DNA of 64,000 bases from Chitinophaga pinensis (GTDB taxonomy: Bacteria; Bacteroidota; Bacteroidia; Chitinophagales; Chitinophagaceae), in contig CALQSB010000003.1 in the NCBI GenBank assembly GCA_943333125.1, positions 1-64,000 on the forward strand. Reading direction: 5' to 3'. The notes beneath the pieces are model-generated. The model saw only the letters and a list, made by a program, of their open reading frames with translations, was not told the DNA's origin and searched no databases. Numbering within the stretch: the stretch's first letter is position 1; every line of letters begins with the position of its first letter. The position numbers and the translations under genes are program-made. Below, piece by piece: positions 1-8,649 of this stretch.

Positions 1-7
1 AATAATA

Positions 8-967
8 ATGGAAATTTCACAGGCTAATAAAAAAGATCTTCCGGAAATGATCGCATTGCTTAAGCAAAGCTTGGGCGAAGGGTTAATTCCAAAATCTGAA
101 GAATATTTTATTTGGAAGCATGAAAAAAATCCTTTTGGAAAATCTAAAATATTATTGGCCAGAGAAGATGGTAAGATTGTAGGGTTAAGGGCATTTATGC
201 ATTGGAAATGGGCTACTTCATCTGAAAGCATTTCTGCAGTAAGGGCAGTAGATACAGCCACTGATCCTGCTTATCAGGGAAAAGGAATTTTCAAAAAACT
301 CACATTGCAGGCAGTAGATGAGTGTAAACAGGAGGGCATTGACCTTGTTTTTAATACGCCCAACAACATTAGCATACAGGGGTATTTAAAAATGGGTTGG
401 TACACTGCAGGTAAAATGCCCATTTATGTAGGGCCAGGCAGCTTGGCGCCAAGATTGTTTTCTGATAAAATCCTCGAAAAAGTATATTCCAATTTTAATA
501 CGAAAGATGCTTTTTCTAAATTTCCCGAAAACTGGAGTTTGCCTAATGCAGCATCTGAATTTCATACTCCAATTTCTACAGCCTATCTCAAATGGAGATA
601 TAATGATTGCCCCATTGTAAATTATGGTGCCATTATTGAAAAAGGTAAATTCGGAATAGTCTTCAGGTTAAAAAAAATAAACAGATTTATCGAATTAAGA
701 ATTTGTGAAATTTGGACGGAGCAGGAGAATATGGATGTACCTGCTTTTAAAGCACTTAAAAAAATTGTGCGATTTAGCAGACCTGCATTAGTAACCTGTT
801 CGGAATCTCCTTTGTTTAACACTCAAAAAAAGAGGATGCCAGGTTTATTTGGACCATTTAAAAGGGGCCCCGTTACAACATTAAAACCACTTGCAAAGGA
901 TAAACTTAATAACTTTGATCAGTTTTGTCATTGGAAACCTTCTATGGGTACAATGGAACTATTTTAA
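8..967 (+). CDS. GNAT-family N-acetyltransferase in polysaccharide locus
   Basis: A 319-residue soluble protein. The first half looks like a GNAT acyl-CoA transferase: the stretch RAVDTATDPAYQGKGIFKKL at about residues 79-98 carries the QGKGIF pyrophosphate-binding loop of motif A, and a later NTPNNISIQGYLKMGW resembles motif B. The second half is family-specific and I do not recognise it. The gene begins 7 bases into the window and is followed after 3 bases by a membrane protein, so it belongs to the same transcription unit as the glycan genes downstream. I infer acylation of a sugar or sugar nucleotide; the substrate is not visible. Family confidence is good, function is weak. Confidence 0.75.
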   Translation: MEISQANKKDLPEMIALLKQSLGEGLIPKSEEYFIWKHEKNPFGKSKILLAREDGKIVGLRAFMHWKWATSSESISAVRAVDTATDPAYQGKGIFKKLTLQAVDECKQEGIDLVFNTPNNISIQGYLKMGWYTAGKMPIYVGPGSLAPRLFSDKILEKVYSNFNTKDAFSKFPENWSLPNAASEFHTPISTAYLKWRYNDCPIVNYGAIIEKGKFGIVFRLKKINRFIELRICEIWTEQENMDVPAFKALKKIVRFSRPALVTCSESPLFNTQKKRMPGLFGPFKRGPVTTLKPLAKDKLNNFDQFCHWKPSMGTMELF

Positions 968-970
968 TGT

Positions 971-2113
971 ATGGATATAATTTTTATAATAGCATTCATT
1001 TTATTGATCAACACCTATTTGGTCAAGTCTTTATTTAATAGGTTTAATATTCCTTCAGAAAGATATTTGTGGACTTTATTCATAGTTCATTTTATTTTAA
1101 CGTCCATGTATTTTTTATATATTTCTAATGCCAGAAGTGATTCTTATGGATACTATGATAAATCTTTAGCTGGCACAAGTTGGATTGACTTCTTTGTAAG
1201 TGGAACTTCATTTATTTATTTTTTGGCCTACCCTTTTGTGAAATTACTCTCGTTGTCTTTTATTTCTGTAATGTTGCTTTTTTCTTATTTTGGATATTTG
1301 GCAGTCCTATTATTCTACATCGCTGCTATTGAAAATGTAAAACTCAATCCTGTTTGGAATAATTTAAGTGCAATAGAATTAATTTTTTTGTTACCAAATA
1401 TTCATTTCTGGACTTCTTCATTAGGTAAAGGTTCTGTAATTACACTTGGGTTAGGACTTTTTATTTTTGGACTAAGCAGGTTTAACCAAAGAATCCTCAT
1501 GATTATTATTGGATTATTTATCACTTATATGATAAGGCCTCATGTCTTTTTTACATTAGTTGTGAGCACAATGATTGGCGTTTTTATTACCAATTCAGGA
1601 ATTAAGCCACTCTTTAAATGGACGATTTTTTTTATCGCAATATTCCTGTTTTTTTATTTAAGTGAAGATGTACTTAAATTCACAAATGCAGAAAGCTTAG
1701 ATGTTTTTTCATCTAATAATATTGGACATAGGGCCGTTGAGTTATCTAAAGCTAATTCTGGAGTAGATATTAGTAATTATAATTTGGCTTTAAAATTATT
1801 TACTTTTTGGTTTAGGCCTTTGTTTGTTGATGCAAATGGAGTATTTGGTATTTTGGTGTCTTTTGAAAATTTATTTTATCTTTATTTGTTTGGGTATGTA
1901 ATTAAAAATATTTTTTTTACCTGGTCCAAACTTAATGGATGGTTTAGGATTTCAATGCTCATTTTCATTTTGGGTTCTATAATTCTTGCCCAAATAACCG
2001 GAAATCTAGGTCTTGCTATTCGGCAGAAAGCTCAGTTAATGCCTTTCTTTTTTATCGTATATTGTAAACTGTTATCTAATAATCAAACGAGCAATAATTT
2101 AAAAATTAGTTAA
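971..2113 (+). CDS. Polytopic membrane protein, Wzy/EpsG-like polymerase candidate
   Basis: A 380-residue, very hydrophobic protein with about ten predicted membrane segments and a larger polar loop near residues 230-270. Such proteins sit in exopolysaccharide loci as O-antigen/capsule polymerases (Wzy, EpsG), which are too divergent for reliable motif recognition. The segment HFWTSSLGKGSVITLGLGLF and a later RPHVFFTL are reminiscent of that group. It lies 3 bases after the acetyltransferase and 22 bases before a NodB-type deacetylase, which supports a role in glycan assembly at the inner membrane. Polymerase function is inferred from topology and context only; a flippase or acyltransferase is possible. 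Confidence 0.55.
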   Translation: MDIIFIIAFILLINTYLVKSLFNRFNIPSERYLWTLFIVHFILTSMYFLYISNARSDSYGYYDKSLAGTSWIDFFVSGTSFIYFLAYPFVKLLSLSFISVMLLFSYFGYLAVLLFYIAAIENVKLNPVWNNLSAIELIFLLPNIHFWTSSLGKGSVITLGLGLFIFGLSRFNQRILMIIIGLFITYMIRPHVFFTLVVSTMIGVFITNSGIKPLFKWTIFFIAIFLFFYLSEDVLKFTNAESLDVFSSNNIGHRAVELSKANSGVDISNYNLALKLFTFWFRPLFVDANGVFGILVSFENLFYLYLFGYVIKNIFFTWSKLNGWFRISMLIFILGSIILAQITGNLGLAIRQKAQLMPFFFIVYCKLLSNNQTSNNLKIS

Positions 2114-2135
2114 TGCTTAATTATTAAATTGTAAC

Positions 2136-3122
2136 ATGAAAGAAAAAGGAATATTTACAATTTCACTTGATTTTGAACTTCACTGGGGGTGTTTTCAAAA
2201 TATGAAAACGATTAACGCTCCTGAAGAACAATATTTTATAAACACAAGAAACGCTATTCCACAAATGCTCAATTTGTTTGCAGCAAGCGAAATCCATGTA
2301 ACATGGGCTGCAGTTGGAATGCTATATTGCAATAACATCAGCGACTGGGAAAAAAACAAACCTTCACTGATTCCAACATTCCAAAATAAAAACGCCTCAG
2401 CGTATGAGTGGATAAATGATCATGGTTTTAGGGGAGATCAGGATCCTTTTCATTTCGCACCGGGATTAATTGATTTAATAAAAGCCACTCCTTTTCAGGA
2501 AATAGCTACTCATACTTACGCACATTATTTTTGTTTAGAAAAAGGTCAAACTAAAGAACAATTCAGAGAAGACATCAGAACAGCATGCCGCCTGGCAAAA
2601 GAGAAGGATATCGAACTTAAATCTTTAGTGTTTCCCCGAAATCAGTTTAATGAAGAATATCTTTCAATTTGCAATGAATTTGGAATAACTTCTGTAAGAA
2701 CAAATCCTGATATTTGGTATTGGTCATACGCAGATAACGCCGGTGGAATAATGAAAAGATTTTTCAGAGCCGGTGATGCCTACCTTAAATTTCAATCTAT
2801 AAAAACACAATATCTTAAAGACATTAAAACAGATAGTCTTCCGCTTCACTTACCGGCAACAAGATTATATAGAGCTTGGAGACCTGGTAAATCAATTGAA
2901 AATAAATTGAAGATGAGAAGAATACGTAATGAAATGACAAACGCAGCAAAAAAAGGCGCTTATTATCACATCTGGTGGCATCCTCATAATTTTGGAAATA
3001 ATCCTCAAGAATGTTTAGCCGAATTAAAAGTCATATTGAATCATTATTCTGATTTACATAACAAATATGGATTTCAAAATATGACCATGGCCGAACTTAC
3101 AAATCACTTGCTTCATCAGTAA
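2136..3122 (+). CDS. Polysaccharide deacetylase family (NodB-like)
   Basis: A 328-residue protein with the NodB homology-domain signatures. SLDFE near the start supplies the metal-binding/catalytic acidic residues (D12, E14), H126-T-Y-A-H130 is the zinc-binding HxxxH motif, FPRNQFN corresponds to the RxxPY-type motif, and a late HPHNFG resembles the C-terminal His motif. No signal peptide is visible, so it probably acts in the cytosol or at the inner membrane face, removing an N- or O-acetyl group from a sugar during glycan assembly. It lies between a putative polymerase and a GT4 glycosyltransferase in one operon with short spacers. The exact substrate cannot be read from the sequence. Confidence 0.8.
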   Translation: MKEKGIFTISLDFELHWGCFQNMKTINAPEEQYFINTRNAIPQMLNLFAASEIHVTWAAVGMLYCNNISDWEKNKPSLIPTFQNKNASAYEWINDHGFRGDQDPFHFAPGLIDLIKATPFQEIATHTYAHYFCLEKGQTKEQFREDIRTACRLAKEKDIELKSLVFPRNQFNEEYLSICNEFGITSVRTNPDIWYWSYADNAGGIMKRFFRAGDAYLKFQSIKTQYLKDIKTDSLPLHLPATRLYRAWRPGKSIENKLKMRRIRNEMTNAAKKGAYYHIWWHPHNFGNNPQECLAELKVILNHYSDLHNKYGFQNMTMAELTNHLLHQ

Positions 3123-3148
3123 AATTTAATTAAAAAAATCTTGATTGA

Positions 3149-4309
3149 ATGCCCAAATTAGTACGCATAACCACTGTGCCTATTTCCATGATGCTCTTAT
3201 TAAAAGGTCAGATGAAGTTTATGAAGGAAAATGGTTTTGAAGTTACAATGATAAGTAGTGATGGTATCGAAATTCCGCAACTCATACAACAGGAAGGCTG
3301 CCCTCATTTGGTTATAAGGCTGACTAGAAAAATCACGCCATTCACTGATTTGATAAGTTTAATTAAATTGACATTCCTTCTAAGAAAATTGAAGCCCGAT
3401 ATTGTTCATACACATACCCCTAAGGCAGGTCTGATTGGGATGTGGGCAGCAAGATTTTCCGGAGTTCCAGTAAGGCTTCACACTATTGCTGGACTTCCCT
3501 GGATAGAAAAAAAAGGAATGCTGAAAAAAGTTTTGATAACTATTGAAAAGTTAACTGCATTGACAGCAACAGCAATTTTCCCCAACTCATTTGTTCAAAG
3601 AGATTACTTATATAGTCACGGAATTGCCCGAGGAAAAATGAAGGTAATCGGAAGTGGATCAAGCAATGGAATTAACAGCAAGTTTTTTTCTTCAAACGAT
3701 AGCATAAAAATAGAATCTGAAAGACTGAGAAAAGAAGCAAATGTGCCTAATGAAGGATGGGTTTGGATTTTTGTTGGAAGAATTGTGAAAGATAAAGGTA
3801 TAGCTGAACTTGTTGATGCTTTTGAAAAGATTTACGACCAGTTTCCAAATGATCGTTTGTTTTTGGTGGGAGAGGAAGAAGCCCAACTGGATCCGTTAGA
3901 ACCTCTGTGTAGAAATAAGATTTATCAACATCCTGCAATTATTTCCTGGGGTTTTCAAAAAGATATTAGACCATTTTTGGCCGCTTCGAAAATATTGGTA
4001 TTTCCTAGTTATAGAGAGGGGTTCCCCAATGTTCCGCTTCAAGCTGGCTCAATGGGATGCATGCTTATATTGTCGGACATAAATGGATGCAACGAAATTG
4101 TAAAAAATGGAGTAGATGGAATGCTCGTTCCGCCTAAAAATTCAGCAGCATTAACAAATGCCATGTTATCAGCGAGAAAAAATCCAAACCAAACAAATGA
4201 ATTTGCATCATTAATAAAAGAAAAAATTTCTCAAAATTATAGTCAGCAGGTACTTTGGCAACTTATCCTGAAAGAATATCAACATCAGTTAAAATCAGCA
4301 TTTAATTAA
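3149..4309 (+). CDS. Glycosyltransferase family 4
   Basis: A 386-residue GT-B glycosyltransferase. The N-terminal half has HTHTPKAGLIGMWAARFSG, typical of bacterial GT4 capsule/O-antigen transferases, and the C-terminal half has the nucleotide-sugar-binding stretch VGRIVKDKGIAELVDAF and REGFPNVPLQAGSMG. The latter is the EX7E motif with Gln at the second Glu position, a variant I recall from Bacteroidota GT4 proteins, so I do not treat it as inactivation. It would transfer a sugar from a nucleotide donor onto a lipid-linked acceptor at the cytosolic face. It precedes the duplicated leader and the phosphoglycosyl transferase gene. Donor and acceptor are unknown. Confidence 0.85.
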   Translation: MPKLVRITTVPISMMLLLKGQMKFMKENGFEVTMISSDGIEIPQLIQQEGCPHLVIRLTRKITPFTDLISLIKLTFLLRKLKPDIVHTHTPKAGLIGMWAARFSGVPVRLHTIAGLPWIEKKGMLKKVLITIEKLTALTATAIFPNSFVQRDYLYSHGIARGKMKVIGSGSSNGINSKFFSSNDSIKIESERLRKEANVPNEGWVWIFVGRIVKDKGIAELVDAFEKIYDQFPNDRLFLVGEEEAQLDPLEPLCRNKIYQHPAIISWGFQKDIRPFLAASKILVFPSYREGFPNVPLQAGSMGCMLILSDINGCNEIVKNGVDGMLVPPKNSAALTNAMLSARKNPNQTNEFASLIKEKISQNYSQQVLWQLILKEYQHQLKSAFN

Positions 4310-4311
4310 CC

Positions 4312-4508
4312 ATGAAATAGTCATAATAGTTAGCCGCTTACCAACCGGTAATGGCTATTAAGGGTATAACATGTGACAATAATGTAAAATAAACACACAC
4401 ATGAATTAGCCATAATATAAATCTAAAATCAACCAAGAATAGCTTGGCCCGAAACCTCGGGGATTACTAAGGCTATAACATGTGACTAAAAACAATAAAC
4501 ATTCAGAC
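4312..4508 (+). repeat. Tandem imperfect duplication of a hairpin leader
   Basis: Two related units (4312-4400 and 4401-4508) lie head to tail between the GT4 and sugar-transferase genes. Each starts ATGAA.TAG.CATAATA, contains a hairpin, then the identical 13-mer TATAACATGTGAC (4365-4377 and 4474-4486), then ATAAACA and a C-terminated spacer; the next ATGAA after unit 2 is the start of the sugar transferase. Hairpin 1 (4331-4357) is TAGCC/GGCTA plus TTACC/GGTAA around loop AACC. Hairpin 2 is CCCGA/TCGGG around the same AACC loop (4448-4461), inside ATAGC/GCTAT (4439-4443/4472-4476). Different stems with the same loop suggest a selected RNA structure. Regulatory function is inferred. Confidence 0.6.
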
Positions 4509-5120
4509 ATGAAATATTTATATCCTGTAATCCTTAAAAGAGCAATCGATATGCTGATTTCTTCAATTGCCATAATAATATTGTCCCCCATTTTTTTATT
4601 AGTTATTCTAATATTATTATTCTATGGACACCGAAAATTATTTTTCATTCAAACTAGAGTAGGACATAATGAACGGTTGTTCAAATTAATTAAATTAAAA
4701 AGCATGACTGATGAAACAGATAGTGATGGCGTATTATTATCAGATGAAAAAAGACTAACTAAAGCAGGAAAGATTATTAGAAAAACATCATTGGATGAAT
4801 TACCGCAATTATTAAATGTACTGAAAGGAGATATGAGTATTGTTGGTCCGAGACCTTTGTTGGTTGAATATCTGAGTTATTACTCAATAGAACAGAAAAA
4901 ACGTCATTTAGTGAAACCAGGAATTACCGGTTGGGCTCAGGTGAATGGAAGAAATACAATCAGTTGGGAAAAAAAATTCAAACTTGATGTATGGTATGTG
5001 GAACACATTTCTTTTTTGCTCGACCTAAAAATTATATTTTTAACTTTCTTGAAAATAATCAAATCAGAAGGCATAAGCCAGGATGGCGAAGCAACAATGG
5101 AATTATTTAGAGGTAATTAA
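4509..5120 (+). CDS. Bacterial sugar transferase (PglC-like phosphoglycosyl transferase)
   Basis: About 203 residues from the ATG at 4509; a GTG at 4482 would add nine residues but lies inside the leader repeat, and the family normally starts just before KRAIDM. One N-terminal membrane helix/re-entrant segment precedes the conserved cytosolic domain with SLDELPQLLNVLKGDMS, VGPRPLLVEY and KPGITGWAQVNGRN. These define monotopic phosphoglycosyl transferases, which move a phosphosugar from a UDP-sugar to undecaprenyl phosphate, the first membrane step of glycan assembly. The size is the short PglC type, without the WbaP N-terminal helices. With the dehydratase and aminotransferase that follow, a UDP-diNAcBac-type donor is plausible but unproven. 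Confidence 0.88.
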   Translation: MKYLYPVILKRAIDMLISSIAIIILSPIFLLVILILLFYGHRKLFFIQTRVGHNERLFKLIKLKSMTDETDSDGVLLSDEKRLTKAGKIIRKTSLDELPQLLNVLKGDMSIVGPRPLLVEYLSYYSIEQKKRHLVKPGITGWAQVNGRNTISWEKKFKLDVWYVEHISFLLDLKIIFLTFLKIIKSEGISQDGEATMELFRGN

Positions 5121-5583
5121 GACAATAAAATTTTCCCTCAATTAATATTACACCTGTATCAAAATTTATTTTTTGGTTGGCAATGATGCCAGTGAGTTTA
5201 ATTAGCTGAATATTAGAAACCAAATTATTATTTGGATAAAGAGATAATAGCTAAAAATATTCCCATAAAAATATAAACAGTATAAAAAATCGAAATCCTG
5301 GTTGTTTCCAATGAATATCGAGTATAATGTGTAAAATATTGATATTGAGTAAATAAATGTTTTTTTATTTAATATAACTCATGCATTTTTAAAATGAATC
5401 TCCAAATCTCATTGCTAAGAGCATATAAAATCCTATCTTTTCCACCCCATTTATTTTTAGAGTTAATCATTTATTAATTCGGAATTATTTAACTCTAAGG
5501 AAAAGTTTTATTAATTTAGCGGAAATTTTGTACATAAACCCAATGATTTTTTAATTTATAGTAAATATTTTAATATTTATTTA
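5121..5583 (+). other. Long AT-rich spacer before the aminotransferase gene
   Basis: 463 bases with no convincing gene. It contains an inverted repeat, AGAGTTAA at 5459-5466 and TTAACTCT at 5489-5496, with a smaller TAATTC/GAATTA palindrome inside. This could be a terminator remnant or an operator for the following gene. No exact TAnnTTTG box was found. Nothing else stands out. Confidence 0.4.
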
Positions 5584-6711
5584 GTGAGCAAAGTATGGTT
5601 ATCATCGCCACATATGGGCGAAAAAGAACAAGAATATGTGTTGGAAGCATTCAGAACCAATTGGGTAGCTCCATTGGGCCCTAATGTAGATGCTTTTGAA
5701 AAACAATTGTCAGATTTATTGTCTGTGAATGAAGCAGTTTCTTTGAGTTCTGGTTCGGCTGCCTTGCATTTGGCATTAATTGTTTTGGGCATCAAAACTG
5801 GAGATGTAGTATTGTGTCAAAGTTTCACATTTGCAGCTTCAGCGTTCCCGATAAATTATTGCAATGCAATACCTGTTTTTGTTGACAGTGAAAAGGATAC
5901 CTGGAATATGGATCCGGAATTGATGGAAGAAGCCATTACTGATCAAATAAAAAAGGGGAAAAAGCCTGCTGCTATTATCGTTGTTCATTTGTATGGAATG
6001 CCTGCAAAGATGAACCAGATTATTTCAATTGCAGAAAAATATAATATTCCTGTGATTGAAGATGCAGCAGAAGCATTAGGAAGTACATACGAAAATAAGG
6101 CCTGTGGAAGTTTTGGTAAGATTGGAATTTTAAGTTTTAATGGAAACAAAATAATAACCACAAGCGGTGGTGGGGCATTAGTAAGTAATGATAAAGATAT
6201 CGCTGCGAAAGTCAGACATATTTCAGCACAAGCAAAAGAACCCGCTCCTTATTACCTTCATAAGGAAACTGGGTTCAACTACAGGTTGAGTAATATATGT
6301 GCAGGAATTGGAAGAGGTCAGATGGAAGTATTGACTCAGCGCGTAGAAAGAAGAAGACAAATATTTGATTTATATAAAAAAGAGCTTAAGCAGATTGATG
6401 GAATTAATTTCATTGAAGAATCGGCAAACAGCTTTTCAAATCGGTGGTTAACAACAGTTATTTTTGATGAAAATCATTTTAAACCAGGAACCAACGAACA
6501 AGTCAGACAGCTTTTGGAAAAACACAACATAGAATCTCGCCCACTTTGGAAACCTTTACACCAGCAACCTGTTTTTGCTGAGAACAAATCTTATTGCAAT
6601 GGAGTTTCAGATCAACTTTTTGCAACAGGCCTTTGTCTCCCCAGCGGATCCAATTTGACTGATGAAGTTGTAACAAAAGTTATTGACGAAATTAAAAGTT
6701 TTGTAAAATGA
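5584..6711 (+). CDS. DegT/DnrJ/EryC1/StrS aminotransferase (PglE-like)
   Basis: A 375-residue PLP-dependent sugar aminotransferase. The GTG at 5584 is chosen because the encoded MSKVWLSSPHMGEKEQEYV start is characteristic of the family. D160 in IEDAAEALGS should contact the PLP pyridine nitrogen and K189 in NGNKIITTSGGG is the PLP-binding lysine. The reaction would be glutamate-dependent amination of a UDP-4-keto-6-deoxy-sugar. Its stop overlaps the start of the 4,6-dehydratase gene by 4 bases (ATGA), so the two are translationally coupled and probably act in sequence to make a 4-amino-4,6-dideoxy-HexNAc nucleotide. Substrate identity is inferred from pairing, not from specificity residues. 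Confidence 0.9.
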   Translation: MSKVWLSSPHMGEKEQEYVLEAFRTNWVAPLGPNVDAFEKQLSDLLSVNEAVSLSSGSAALHLALIVLGIKTGDVVLCQSFTFAASAFPINYCNAIPVFVDSEKDTWNMDPELMEEAITDQIKKGKKPAAIIVVHLYGMPAKMNQIISIAEKYNIPVIEDAAEALGSTYENKACGSFGKIGILSFNGNKIITTSGGGALVSNDKDIAAKVRHISAQAKEPAPYYLHKETGFNYRLSNICAGIGRGQMEVLTQRVERRRQIFDLYKKELKQIDGINFIEESANSFSNRWLTTVIFDENHFKPGTNEQVRQLLEKHNIESRPLWKPLHQQPVFAENKSYCNGVSDQLFATGLCLPSGSNLTDEVVTKVIDEIKSFVK

Positions 6712-8624
6712 AAAAGTTAAATAAAAACTCAATTCGGCCTTCTCAATTTGTATTAATTGGAGATCAGCTCTTGATTACCGTAGGTTTGCTTTCAGCCCTT
6801 TTTGCAAATTACAGATTGCTTTCTATTAATGTATTTCCAGTTCACACTATTTTTTATCGTTTAGCTATTCATATAAGTTTGGCGGTAGCGGCTTGGGTTG
6901 TGTTTGGTATTTATAGAAAAGTTATTCGTTTTTTTAGCAGTAAAGATTATCTAAACCTCATTTTTATTCTACTATTAGTGCATTTTTTCAGCGCTATTTC
7001 AGGAATTCTTTTTCCAAATAAACATCAGCTAAAACCAGAAATCTTTTTAATCAGTTTTTTTATAACATCAATATATATTATTGGCAGCCGATTTATTATT
7101 AGCTACCTATACTATTATTATAATCGTTCTAAAAAAGCAACAGATCAGAAAAAATTATTGATCTATGGCGCTGGCGAGTTAGGTGTTTTTTTGAAAAAAT
7201 CTATTCAGACACAATACCAGGATGAGTATAAGCTTGTTGGATTTTTGGACGATGATAAAAAGAAAATTGGCCGATTCATTGGTGGAGTAAAAGTATATGA
7301 TGCTTCAAAAGACATCAAATCAGAGGTGTTGAAAAATTCGGTTACTGATATTATCATTGCTAATAAAACAATCACTTCTTCAAGAAAAGCAAAATTTCTT
7401 GAAGACACTTTGCCTTTTAACGTAAAAATAAAAGAGATTTCTTCTATACAGTCTCTCTTCAATTCCAACTTCAATCTCGATAAACTGTCTTCTATTGACA
7501 TTAATGATTTAATGAACAGAAAGCCTATTGAGTTATATGATGAACATGTTGTTGAAAGTATCAAAGAGAAAGTGATTTTGGTTACGGGAGCTGCAGGTTC
7601 AATAGGCAGTGAAATTGTAAGAAAATTATCAGAACATGATGCATCTATGATCGTTTGCGTAGATTTTTCTGAAAGTGCATTATACGATTTAGAACAGGAG
7701 TTAAAACGCAAACATCCTAAATTACACTATCGCTTTATCCTTACTGATATTCGTAATGAGCAGCTGATGGAAAATATTTTTGAAGAATATCAGCCTAATT
7801 TTATTTATCATGCTGCAGCTTATAAGCATGTTCCTTTGATGGAACAGTTTCCTTGGGAAGCGGTTCAGACTAATGTTTTTGGCACATGGAGTATAGTAAG
7901 AATGGCCATAAGACACCATGCAGAAAAATTCGTATTCATTTCTTCGGATAAGGCGGTAAATCCAACCAGCGTAATGGGCGCCACTAAAAGACTGGCAGAA
8001 ATTATTGTTCAGGCATTTGCTTCAACAAAAAATTCAACTTGTTTTGTGGTTACCAGATTTGGAAACGTTCTTGGTTCCAACGGCTCTGTGGTTCCTTTGT
8101 TTAAAAAACAAATTCAGGCGGGTGGGCCTGTAACGGTAACACATCCCGAAATGATTCGTTACTTCATGACTATTGCAGAAGCTTGTCAGTTGGTTTTAGA
8201 AGCTTCCGTTATGGCAGAAGGAGGAGAAGTTTTCGTTTTTGATATGGGAGAACCGGTAAAAATCGTAGATTTGGCAAAAAATATGATTCGTCTGGCTGGA
8301 TACACACCAGATGTTGATATTAAAATTCAGTTCATTGGAGAAAGGCCTGGAGAAAAATTATACGAAGAAGTTTTTTCTAAAAATGAAAAAATGAAAGAAA
8401 CTCATCATGAGAAAATCATGATCAGTAAAGAAAATATGGTTCATTTCATTGAAGCAGAAAATATAATTGAAAAATTAAAATCACTGGAAGGCTATTATGA
8501 CCCTGAATTATTCAGAGTAGTAATTAAAGATTTATTACCAGAATTTAAATCTGTAGCGGGTAATAGCAAGGTGGTTAATTTTACAGCAGGAAATAAAATA
8601 AATCAATACAAATACCAAAATTAA
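6708..8624 (+). CDS. Membrane UDP-sugar 4,6-dehydratase (PglF/CapD/WbpM type)
   Basis: A 638-residue protein with four N-terminal membrane helices (about residues 15-135), a CoA-binding-like Rossmann segment (IYGAGELG, 152-159) and a C-terminal extended SDR domain. The NAD loop is TGAAGSIG (293-300). The active site has SSDKA (412-416) and MGATK (423-427), where Met replaces the usual Tyr, as in PglF/WbpM 4,6-dehydratases. It should convert UDP-GlcNAc to the 4-keto-6-deoxy intermediate that the upstream aminotransferase uses. The 4-base overlap with that gene supports the pathway. Length and domain order are normal for the family; it closes the polysaccharide operon. Confidence 0.9.
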   Translation: MKKLNKNSIRPSQFVLIGDQLLITVGLLSALFANYRLLSINVFPVHTIFYRLAIHISLAVAAWVVFGIYRKVIRFFSSKDYLNLIFILLLVHFFSAISGILFPNKHQLKPEIFLISFFITSIYIIGSRFIISYLYYYYNRSKKATDQKKLLIYGAGELGVFLKKSIQTQYQDEYKLVGFLDDDKKKIGRFIGGVKVYDASKDIKSEVLKNSVTDIIIANKTITSSRKAKFLEDTLPFNVKIKEISSIQSLFNSNFNLDKLSSIDINDLMNRKPIELYDEHVVESIKEKVILVTGAAGSIGSEIVRKLSEHDASMIVCVDFSESALYDLEQELKRKHPKLHYRFILTDIRNEQLMENIFEEYQPNFIYHAAAYKHVPLMEQFPWEAVQTNVFGTWSIVRMAIRHHAEKFVFISSDKAVNPTSVMGATKRLAEIIVQAFASTKNSTCFVVTRFGNVLGSNGSVVPLFKKQIQAGGPVTVTHPEMIRYFMTIAEACQLVLEASVMAEGGEVFVFDMGEPVKIVDLAKNMIRLAGYTPDVDIKIQFIGERPGEKLYEEVFSKNEKMKETHHEKIMISKENMVHFIEAENIIEKLKSLEGYYDPELFRVVIKDLLPEFKSVAGNSKVVNFTAGNKINQYKYQN

Positions 8625-8649
8625 TATCAAGTTGACTAAATTAAATTTT

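Noticed and set aside
3989-4060. Gln instead of the second Glu in the GT4 EX7E motif as a sign of inactivation
   Set aside because: The EGFPNVPLQAG form is, from memory, common among Bacteroidota GT4 proteins; the rest of the active site is intact.
7205-7711. 168-codon minus-strand reading frame
   Set aside because: Lies wholly inside the 4,6-dehydratase gene, whose domains are continuous; low-complexity translation with no family features.
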